Origin: Chrysophaeum taylorii
Lineage: Eukaryota > Sar > Pelagophyceae > Pelagomonadales > Pelagomonadaceae
DNA length: 64,000 nt
Direction of reading: 5' to 3'
NCBI GenBank assembly: GCA_029834535.1
Contig: JAQMWT010000111.1
Coordinates: 1-64,000, forward strand
The first letter of the stretch is position 1; each line of letters starts with the position of its first letter. Of the stretch, positions 1 to 10,900 are shown in pieces. Position numbers and translations under genes: made by a program. The notes under the pieces were generated by a model. That model had not been told where the DNA came from, searched no databases, and was given only the letters and a program-made list of their open reading frames with translations.

Positions 1-870
1 GTTGTCGATGCTGACAAGACAACGCGCGCATGACCGCGGCCTTTTTTTCCTGGAGACGAGGCGTCGGAGTTCTTTTCAGCCGACTAGGTTGGGTCGGAAG
101 ACGACGCCTCGCTCTTTACAGTCGAGTTTTGAACTCCCTGACAACCAACGGCATGCTGACTTTGATCGCGAGCTTAAAGTCTTCGCAACCTCGACCCGTC
201 GCACGGCCACTGCAACGGTACCAGATACATGATCGATCGTGTCGTGTCACCGAGGCTCCTCCAACCTGGATCCCTTAACTCCCGCCGACGCCAAACGATC
301 AACAAGAGCCAGGGCCAGACGCCCCGCGAGGTCGGCGTCCTCTTGCCCAAGCCCGTCTTCTGCCACGTCCAGCTCTACGTGCCTCTCTGTCGATCGGCAA
401 CCCCGAGGTTATCCTCTTCCGGGTCGACGACTCCACCCTACCCCACGCCTGCTGCGCAATACCGATAAGCCCCCTCCCGGCGTCTACACGCGCACTGTAG
501 GTGAACTTACTGGAACCAGGTGAACTTACGGAGGTTAGGGATTGGGATTAGCTGAAATTAGTGACCAGGCGAACTTACTGAGACCAAGTGAACTTACCGG
601 GGTTTTTAGAGCAAACTCAAAGGTTAGCGACGTGTGCGGATCAAAGCAGCTTAGATTGGCGAGGGTGAGAGGGACGAGTTCAAAGGAGAGGGGTGAGTGG
701 ATGTGACCACGAGTGGGCTTACGCCGAACTTACTGGGGTTAGAGAATTGGGACTAGGTGAACTTACTGGGACCAGGTGAACTTACTGGGGTTAGAGATTG
801 GGACTAGGTGAACTTACTTGCGAACTTACTGGCCTGCACTTGTCCTAACTACTAATCGACAGATGTTTGT
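1..870. repeat. Tandem duplication, copy 1
   Basis: This stretch is repeated with small changes at about 1066-1880. Both copies share a GC-rich part of about 480 bp, then a part built of short GTGAACTTACTGG-type repeats, and both end in GGCCTGCACTTGT. Open frames run across it on both strands, but they resemble no protein I know and look like by-products of the repeated sequence. It lies directly upstream of the dynein gene and could be intergenic or part of a 5' intron. Confidence 0.8.
500..832. repeat. Short interspersed minisatellite in copy 1
   Basis: The motif GTGAACTTACTGG and close variants recur many times, separated by GGGACCAG, GGTTAGAGATTGGGACTAG and similar spacers. The same pattern ends copy 2 at about 1563-1865. 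No coding capacity is apparent. Confidence 0.75.
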
Positions 871-903
871 CTGTCTGTTTGTTTGTCTGTCTGTTTGTTT
901 GTC
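862..903. repeat. TGTT/TGTC tetranucleotide microsatellite
   Basis: An alternating run of TGTT and TGTC units lies between the two copies of the upstream duplication. Confidence 0.8.
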
Positions 904-916
904 CCTCGATTTAGGG

Positions 917-963
917 TAAGGATCAGGTAGGCGCGAGAGTAAGGATCAGGTAGGCGCGAGAGC
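917..963. repeat. Two tandem 23-bp units
   Basis: The 23-bp unit starting GTAAGGATCAGG and ending GCGCGAGA occurs twice, head to tail, just before copy 2 of the large duplication. Confidence 0.8.
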
Positions 964-1065
964 CAGACAGTGATCCTCCAAGCCGTCTACGGCGACCTCG
1001 CAGACTATTTCCACGACCCGCGGCGGCTGTTTTAGCCAGCGCGCCATTCTCACGCCCCGGAAACG

Positions 1066-1880
1066 ATGTTGTCGATGCTGACAACGCGCGCATGACCGCG
1101 GCCTTTTTTTCCCGGAGACGAGGCGTCGGAGTTCTTTTCGGCCGACTAGGTTGGGTCGGAAGACGACGCCTCGCTCTTTATAGTCGAGTTTTCGACTCCC
1201 TGACAACCAACGGCATGCTGACTTTGATCGCGAGGTTAAAGTCTTCGCAACCTCGACCCGTCGCACGGCCTCTGCAACGGTACCAGATACATGATCGATC
1301 GTGTCGTTGTCACCGAGGCTCCTCCAACCTGTATCGCTTAAGGCCCGCCTACGCCAAACGATCAACAAGAGCCAGGGCCAGACGTCCCGCGAGGTCGGCG
1401 TCCTCTTGGCGAAGCCAGTCTTCTGCCACGTCCAGCTCTACGTGGCTCTCTGTCGATCGGCAACCCCGAGGATATCCTCTTCTGGGTCGACGACTCCGCC
1501 CTACCCCACACGCGCTGCGCAATGCCGATAAGCCCCCTCCCGGCGTCTACACGCGCACTATAGGTGAACTTACTGGGACCAGGTGAACTTACTGGGGTGT
1601 GAGATTGGGACTAGGTGAACTTAGTGACCAGGTAAACTTACTGAGACCAAGTGAACTTACTGGGGGTTTCAGAGTAAAGGGTTTTTAGAGTGAACTCAAA
1701 GGTTGGCGGCGCGTGCGGACCAAAGCAGCTTAGGTTGGCGGAGGCGAGAGCGACGAGCTCAAAGGAGTTGGTTAGAGCTAGGTGAACTTACTGACCAGGT
1801 GAACTTAACAGAAACAGGTGAACTTGATGGGGTTAGAGATTGGGAGTAGGTGAACTTACTGGCCTGCACTTGTTTGTTAT
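1066..1880. repeat. Tandem duplication, copy 2
   Basis: This is the second copy of the unit at 1-870, in the same orientation. It differs by scattered substitutions and short indels. Its last bases (GGCCTGCACTTGT) are followed by about 80 bp of unique DNA before the first ATG of the frame that runs into the dynein gene. Confidence 0.8.
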
Positions 1881-1954
1881 AATCTGAAGCACCACGTAAC
1901 GATTCAATTCACAACGATCAATTTCGCTGCTCGTGAGACGACGACAATAACGAT

Positions 1955-4900
1955 ATGACGATGTCGTTGTCGTCGTCTTCCATGAGCACTATTCTATCTG
2001 GATTGTGGGGCTTTCACGTTGGTTGGCGAGAGGCCGAGGCGCTGTGTTTGCTAGGTGACACGGCCGAGGGACACGTGCGGCTTAGGCTGGAGGGCCGAGA
2101 GTGTGTAGTCGACTCTTGGAATTGGGAGTGGGAGATTTCCAAGGCAGGGGGCAGGCTTGTGTCCATAGTACGGAACCGCGGGTCATCCTTTCAACGTGGT
2201 CTGCGTCGGCGGCAGCGGCGGCAGCGTGTATCGCTGGCTGCGGTCCTGACGAAAGTGGTGACGAGGTCAGAGTTGGTGGCCGGAATTGACAGAAAAGAAG
2301 GTGCGATAGAAGAAGTGGAAAGATTTGGCCGCGCCGAGGTCGAGGTGCGTCTGGACTATGAAGCTGGCGAACCACGCGTGGCATGTGGTGATGAGGGTGT
2401 GGCGCGAGAGGCACGATTGGTGGCAGAATGCATGGGGCTATCCACTGTCTGGGAGTCAGGCTTTGCGGTGCAACTCATGCGACTACGCCAGGTCGCGGCA
2501 TTTTTTAAAGGTCTTGACTCTCAGATCTTGGGCTGTCACCGGCCGCGATTCTTGCCGTTATTGGTGGGACTCGAGGCCACGCAGGATGTGAACCGTGCCA
2601 AGGCGACGTGTGACGCTATTGCCAGACTCAATCGGAAGCTCCGGAAGCGACACTCAAACTTTTTGGACCATCTCTCATGGCTGAGCGAGGTGCGCTAATC
2701 CACTAAGTAACGTGAGCTTGCTGGCAGGTCGACGTGCGTGTAAACCCGCAACACTGGAAACAGCAGTTGGCCATCTGCCAACAGTATGCGGACGACAGTG
2801 AAGATGGGGCTTATAGAGATTTCGCATCTAGTCAGATCCGCAAGATATTCCAAATTTGCTGGCTGACTAGCGCGCAGTCACTCTTATCTGGAGGGTTTGT
2901 GGAGGTCCTGGCTGACGGCAGATTTGATCCCCCATTTGAAGAGATTCGTGCTCGGACTTACAGGGAGGTTAAGAGGTCCGTGGACTCAGCTGCTCAATTT
3001 GGCGGTATAGGGGCCACACGCGAGGTCATGGGTTTCTTGATGGAGGTGTACCGGAGGCTTGAGGCGACTTTAGAAGGTGTGTTAAAATCACGAGACCATG
3101 TCTTGGCTTTGGGACAAAAAGTTCTGCGGCTGGTAGAGTCATCCGAGAATGTGTTTGAGGTTGTCACTCATGATTTCGAGGTTGAGATTAGAGCAATTCG
3201 CGCTACGAAGAAGTTGATGGATCATGAGGTTCCTGACGAGATTAAGATCGAGGGCTACACCCTCCAGGCACGTAAGTTTAAGCAGCGGCTTGATGAGAAA
3301 CTTGACGAGGCCTCAGTGGCAGTTTGGAGGCAACTGCGTCGTACTGCGAACGAGGCCGCTACGCTGATCGAAACTCAAGTAAGTGACGTGTTGGAGTTGC
3401 TCCGAAGCCGCCCACAGAGTATCCCAGATATAGCCGATTGCCAGGCACGATTTCAGTTGATGGACAAACAAGCGCTTCTTGCAGCTGCGGCAGATGCCAT
3501 GGACCTTTTAGATCTCATGAGTGATGATCCAAGGAAGATCAGCCTAAGAACAAAATTGGCTGCTGTCGAAGACGCACACGAGGCTTTTCAGGAGATGCTT
3601 GCGATGCAGAAGGCCTCCTTGCTGTCGAGACTGGAAGCCTCGATTGTCGAACATCGCCAAGAGATCGACAAACTTCAAGAGCGCTGGGAGGTGCTACGGC
3701 CGAGAGAGGTTCTCGACAACAACCTAGAGACTGTGCTCGGTGATCTTGCGGCCTGGGAAAAGACGACGGACGAGCTGATGGTACGCTCCGTAGACCTGAC
3801 CAGTAATGTCTGCGCCTTCGGTTTGCCGCCACAACGCTTCGAGGCACTCGACACGCTACAGCGGAGTGTTCGTGCCGCAAGCGACGAATGGGCAGTCCTG
3901 GCGAATTTTCGACATGACCTAGAGGTGATGGGCAGCCAGGACTGGATATCGTTCCGCAAGAACGTCCACCAACTCGTCGACCTCGCAAACAAGCAGCCTG
4001 TCCCAACGGAAAATGCGACTCAAACCTCGGTTGTCTTCCTTAGCCTACAGCTTGAGTGCGACCAGCTGCGTGCAGCATACCAGACCTTGAAGTATTGCCA
4101 CGGGAAGGACTTCAAAGATGAGCACTGGGTTTCCCTCCTCCAATTTAAGCTCCAGCTCCCGCGAGAAGTCAAGCTAGACACGCTGACAGTGGGGCACTTC
4201 CTCGCTCACCTAAAAAAAATGCCAGACTTACTACCCTTCTGCAAGGAACTCACGGCCAAGGCCGCTGGCGAAGTGCTCGTCCGGGACGCACTGAACGAGG
4301 TGCAGGCTTGGGCGCAGTCAGCACATCTGGCGCTGAATGACTTGGGACACATCATCGAGTGGAGGGACCTATTTGCTGAACTAGGCGATAAGCAGGCTTT
4401 GCTTGCCTCTGTGAAGGGGTCACCATTCTTTGAAAACTTCGAAGAATTGGTTGTGACATACGAGCGTAAAATGGCAGATTTAGACTTATCATTGCAAGCG
4501 CTGAAGACCATTCAACACAGGTGGGTCTATCTCGACCCTTTATTCAAGCGTGGTGCTCTCCCTCAAGAACTACAAGGGTTTTCAGCCTTAGACGCAGACT
4601 TCCACGACATTCTTCTTCGCATCAAAGACGATCCTAAAATTTTTTCACTCGTAAGGGAGAATAATGAACAACTTCGCACCAGCATCGAACGTCAACTTCA
4701 TCAGCTCGACCGTTGTCAGAAGGCTCTTACAGATTTCCTTGAAAAGAAGCGTGCTAGCTTTCCAAGATTGTGCGTATGACTCGTGTGTTTACTGCGCACT
4801 CCTCTAGGAGGTGTGGACCTTCTACCGATTTGACAGCACTCCGGGCTTTTAAGTTTTGACGGCAATCTGTGCTCTCTTTCAACTTATTCGACCGGGGCAG

Positions 4901-7900
4901 TGTGCTCACCCTTCCTGCTGTGACAATCTGACCTCTAAAAAAATGTGTCATAAATATGTCGTCAACTATTCTGTTGACCATGCACTATCAAGCGTTGCCG
5001 TACGATGCTTAAGCAACACCACAAGCCGTGGACTACCAATCTATTTCGAATCTGGCCTCCTTGTCCCCCTAGTGCGCGTTCCTCTCAAGTGCATGAAGCA
5101 GTATGAACGCAAGAACCTGAGGTCACGTGAGCGCATGACTGATCAATAACATAGGATTGTCCACAGACCCCATTCATAGCGCCACCGGAAGTGAACCTCT
5201 CGCAGAGGCGCGCATGACGAACGGCGAGCTTGATGATGGAGATCAATTGGAGTCTTGCAGTCAGTTTTGCGATCTTGCACGTTCAGCCGTTTGTCACTTA
5301 TGTTGGATACATGGCCTAATGTGCATGTAATTCCATATAAAGCTGGCCATGCTTTGAGACTGGAGATCAGCTTTGAACTGGATGTAAGTAATGCTGGACT
5401 GGAAATCGCAGGATCAAATGAAACGGCCTGTTAGCTGATATTGTCATTCGTCGCTCAGCGCCCTCATATATGGTTTAGCTGTGGCCGGCTGCTCCTGTTA
5501 TGCCCAGCAAATTTGCTTTGCAATCCTAGCCATATGGACAGACGACTACTTGGGGCTCTACCAGGAGCGTCACCCAAATCGCAGTATGACACTCCTCGAC
5601 GATTTCGATATGGAGGGTCCGTATGCTGGCACGGTGAGTGCATTGAAGGATTACTCGGTCTATTATGATCAGACGAGAGCCATATGATCCGAAGAGGTCC
5701 CTCGCGAGAACTGGTTTGGAGACAGATCATAAAAAGCGCTGTGAGTTGCGTCGGTGCCACGGAGGCAGGAGCCGAGCACTGACACCAAGATCAAGTCACT
5801 CATGATCATGCTCGCTCACTGAACTCATTCTGCCCATGGTAATCAAGAGACTCGTGATAACAAGTGGGAGGTCGTCTTCAAAATTGTGACTTGCAGATGA
5901 CGCGCGTCTCCTTCCGCGAATGCAAGTGAAGTGCGTTTCTTTCTGTGAAGTGTGAAATAACACGCGGCAAAATCACACAACATAGCTACGGGTGTTCGAT
6001 ATTGAAATAGTCCTTGACGAGTGTCGGAATCTCCCCCTCAGGCTGTCACGCCTTCACTGCCTGACAGTCCGTGTTTCAGGTGTTGCTGGCGCGTGGTGAT
6101 GACAACTTTCAGTCTATGGTTTCATCAGCATTTCACGGGTCTGCGGTGATGGCGCTTCGGTGCTTCGGTCGTGTTTCGGTGATATGTGGCGATGTTCACC
6201 GCTCTTCTGTTGCGTTTCAGTGATGTGTGTAGATTTAAGTTGCGTTGTGCGTCAATGTCAGAACGCTGACTACCGACAATCAGTAAGCTTCAGCGAAGCC
6301 ACTTAATGGCGACGTCATGGTTTCAGCGTGAAGCGCATGGACACTAGGCTACCGCTGTTCTCTTGACACTGCGAACTACACTTGCAACTTCAATGACATG
6401 AAGAGGTATCCCTCGGTGTGACCTCTATGTGATAAAGAAATATCCATCGATGTTTCTTGACATCGCCAAAATCCATTGTGAATCTTTTCCGAGCCCCTTA
6501 TATGCGAAGTAAAAGCAGTGATCTGCGAGCTTTGGGCATCCCTGCTAAAATAACTTAGTGGGCTGGCATGAAAATTCGCTTTCAGTGTTTTGCTGCCTCC
6601 TACCCCATAATCGTTATATGCACCTTCAATTTGTGAAACACACGTGACTGCATTGATTACTCTGCAAAGTGTCGCATGATGCGCCTGATTGTGCCGCTTT
6701 CCTGGTCAGATGGTCAAAAATTTACACACTCAGGGCGGCTTCCAAATGAACAGTGGGATAGTGTTGTTCTCGTTACTCGTAAATCTTCGTCAAAGAAATG
6801 CTATGGTGTTGGAAGCCTCATTGTCTTCTGCTGAAAAAAAACGCAATATCTTTTTTGGATGCCACACATGACCCTGATTCTGACGGAACCCGTATGCTGA
6901 GTTTCGTGGCTTGTTGCGCTTCATGTGCGTTTTGTCGTTGAATCTATGGTGGACAATCGGTTGACAGCATTTGGTGGCTGTAGCGCACGTTACTCCATTT
7001 GAAGGCATTGTTGTCGTTATTACACCATATACTTGACGATCAGGGTTCCACCATTCATGCGGTTTTCGCGAGCTGTGGTCTGTTTAGCGACACATCCCTA
7101 TGGATGTCATTGTGGCTCAGGAAATTGGCCGACGAATGGTAATGAGACGTCAGATTAATTCAGAGAATGCCGATCGAGCCCCACGTCGTGCCCATTGTAA
7201 ACAAGTCCCTAAACCTTGTAATTAGCCCCTCCATTTCGTTGCCCGAAGAGTTGCGAAAAAATGAACCGATTGTGTGAATCATTACAAATGCGTCTTAACA
7301 CACGTAAATTTTTTGCTCGTCAGATTCTCCTAATCAATCGTGTCGATCCCAACTGTTTTGCCAAAAGACATCGTGTTGTCTCCAGTAATTGTCTTCTCTG
7401 CTTATGTATGGCGCAGTTTGCAACAGTTTCCTGTAGTGCTTTGTTCTTCCCTGGCCCTAGCTGACCTGCGTGTGGTTTGTATTCTGACAGCTACTTCGTT
7501 GGCGATGAAGATCTTCTCGAAATCCTTGGCCAGGCGGTTTCACCTAATGTCATTCAGACCCACTTCAAGAAGCTCTTTCAAGGTGTCGCCAACGTCGAGA
7601 TTACACAGTTATCCAAACAACATCACACTGCCGTAGCCATGCTGTCATCTTACGGTGAGCGCGTTGAGTTAAGTTCCTCCGTTGCAATCACCGACTTGGT
7701 TGAGGACTGGCTCACGGCCTTCAGCCGTGAGATGAGGCGCACGATTTCCAGCTGTGTGCACAGTTACTTAAGATCTCCCTTATGTGATTCCGCGTCACAA
7801 GTTGTGTGCCTGGGTGAGCAGATAAAGTTCGCTCTGGCAGTGGAAGATGGAGACTTGGCAATGCTTCGGATAAAGCTCTCTGATGACCTGACGGCCCTCG

Positions 7901-10900
7901 CAACCCAAAATCACTGTGTGCTCAACGTGTTGGCCAGAATGAAAGTTAAGGCCCTCATTCTCGATCTGGTGCACGATCTTGACATACTCGACCTGTTAAT
8001 GGCCAACGATGCCCCCTGGACCTGGCAGAAGCAGCTCCGTTACTACCACCGCCAAATCGAGACTGTGGCTGTAGAGATGGCGTGTGCTGGTTTCGAGTAT
8101 ACTTTTGAATATCAAGGCAATTCCCCTAAACTTGTCAGTGCCAGAGTCCAGGACGACGGCGAAACAGCCGTCGAGTGCTTGTGCAGCTGACAACGTCTGG
8201 CGCAGGTCCACACCCCGCTGACTGATAAGTGCTACCTGACACTCTGCCAGGGTATGCACATGGGCTTTGGCGGAAATCCCTACGGACCTGCCGGTACCGG
8301 CAAGACCGAGACGGTCAAAGCCCTTGGCCAAGCGCTCGGCCGCCAAGTTCTCGTATTCAACTGTTTCAGCGAGGACCACCAAGTTCTGACAAACAATGGT
8401 TTTATGTTCGTTGATGACATCCTCGACTATGAAGGTGAACTACTTTTTGCCACTTACGTCTCCAAAAATTCTAGCATCCAGTACGAACCGGCTCGGCACT
8501 TGGTCGTCAATGAGAAAAGGACTCAGTCGATGATCGACTTCACTCGCGGAGGAGAGAGGTTGCGTTGGATGAACGGGGCAATCAGACACATGAGCGTGCC
8601 GGATGCAGTCGGAGTGTGGACAGAGCTGGTATCAGGAAATATAGTGGAAACACGTCAGTTTATCGGAGATACTCTTGGATGTGCGCGGCAAGTTGATGGC
8701 TTTTCGGTGATAAAAGCATGGGATTCGAATCGCGTTTCTGTCGTCACCACACCTCAACACCAAATATACTCCCAGAGTTTCAGAACGAAACTCAGCTTTG
8801 ACGAGGGGACCTGCGTGCAATGTGTGGACCCAGCCTCCTCGAGCCTGTGGAAGTGTGCTGCTCATTGTTCTAAGAAGGTCAAGGCCCAGGAGCTGTTAAC
8901 GAATGCTCTGACTGTGAGAATGATTGGACGCGCGGCGTGTGGTCTCTACGTGCCTCGAAGTTCCTATAGTTTTCGCATGATCCATAACGCTGTTTTCAAG
9001 CACTTAGGGTTTCATACAGAGGATAATATCCAGGGATTTTTCGAGTTTTATGGCTTCTGGCTTGGATTAGGCTATTTGCACTTCGATGAGAGTTGCAAGC
9101 CATTATATGCGCACTGTGCTCCACGTAAGAAGCAGGTTGTTTATCTGGTTGCAGCTCTGAACCGGACTCCACTGCGACAGGGGCTGGACTATGTCCTGGC
9201 ACCCTGCAGCGACAGCAGACGCGCATTGCGGTTGACCAATTCTTATTGGTTGCAACTCTTCTGCGGAGAGTTTTGGCCAAAAAGCGATTTGGGTGTTGTT
9301 TCTGAAGATAGTGTTTCCAGTCTGTTCGCATCTTGCAAGGACACTCGAAATTATGACATAGCTTGCGGTGTGAAGGTGCGAAAAGGCTGGCAGTCACGTG
9401 CTTTGCTGACCAAGAAAATACCAAAAAGTAGACCTTCAAGTTTGGAAGCCAATCAAGAGTATCACAGCCGGTACGGAGCTGTCACTCGATTCCCTACGCT
9501 GTAAATCACGGTGCGCAGGCCACAGTGCATTTGGGAGGCCAGAATGCTTCCCATTCTGGTTCAAGAATTGTCTGAATTGCTGTTTGAGCTTCTCGGAGAA
9601 GGCAACACACACTCGGTGATAGCATTGCTAAATGACCAAACTACATGGTTCCTCTCATATACGTGCCCCATCTTTGATTCTCTAAACTTTGAGATGGGTG
9701 AGCCTGGTGCTAGTCCCGCAGCAACAGTGCTTGGCACCATGTGGCAAAACCTTGGAAGGAAGACGTGTCTGTGCAATCGGCTGAAAGGGTATTGGGTCGC
9801 TGCTCACGCTGCTTATTTGAAAGGTGTGTTGAGACAGGGTGACTATTTACTGCCAGGTTCAGGCAGCAGGCTCATGCAAACAAGTCAGGGACACTACGTG
9901 CAGAGTACATTGGAGGATGTGCCGCTAGGGTCGTCGGTTTGCACAGCACCCATTGATTCTCCCGTATTGTGGTGGATATTTTGTCTTGGCAAAGAGCAAG
10001 TGCGCAGAGTCATTGTGGGATTAAAAGCTGCTCGAGGTGACGAATATTGTGAAAATGTAATCTGGACTTCTTCAGTACACATGCGCGACGATGTCTTACT
10101 CATGTGTCTTCATGCTGGTTACAGCGCTGCCTTCGTGTGTGCTCGTGATGGCCCTCTCCCACACAAGGTTGATTGCCCTGTCCCCAAAACCTGGGCTGTG
10201 ATATACTCTGGCAGTCCGGTTGTGGCTAATCCGGTGCTGTGTAAGGCTAGTGACATTCGCGTGGTTTCGTACACAGGCAAAACGTGGTGCGTTACTATTC
10301 CTCAGGGATATCTCGTTGTACGTAGAGCAATTGTCGACAAAAATCGCGATGTTGTCCAAGCATCTCGAGCGACTATCCAAGGCAATTGCGACGAAGGGAT
10401 AGATTTCACAGCAATGGGGCGCATTTTTGTTGGCCTAGTTGAGTCTGGCGCCTGGGGGTAAGTACGCCCGACCATCACCCAATCGTGTGCACTAAACAGA
10501 TAGGACCAATCCTCCCACAACTTCCACTTGTTAAGTAGCTTCACGCTTAGCATCTTAAACACGTATCTGTCGCCCTTGGAATGTGTGCCTGGCATGAAGA
10601 TTGTGTGTTTGTCGATACCTTTACCTGCCTGCTTTAAGTTTTCTGTTGTTCTCTAGCTCATGTCATCACTTGAGGTAGCGAACGTAGATGTTTTGATGAC
10701 AATCACCAGCTGCTAACGAATTATGGCTTCATGTTCCTTGATGACATTCTTTCATGCAAGGACTCTGACTTGCAGTTCGCCTCCTATGACTCCGACACTA
10801 AGACGATACGTTATGCCCACGCACGTCATGTTGTCGTGCACCCAGCTGGCCTCGAAGAAATGGTGGAATTTTCGCAAGCCGATGTGCAATGCTTAGTTGA

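Noticed and set aside
946-1368. Open frames on both strands in the upstream duplication
   Set aside because: They occur in both repeat copies in shifted form, resemble no protein family, and have compositions expected of GC-rich repeats.
9501-9518. An 18-bp intron in intein 1
   Set aside because: It keeps frame and has GT-AG ends, but a 42-bp intron from the same donor matches the size class of intron 1 and is more likely.
8362-10386. Reading the inteins as large introns of the dynein gene
   Set aside because: Both stay open in the dynein frame apart from small introns, have conserved protein-splicing blocks, and have no suitable splice sites at their borders.
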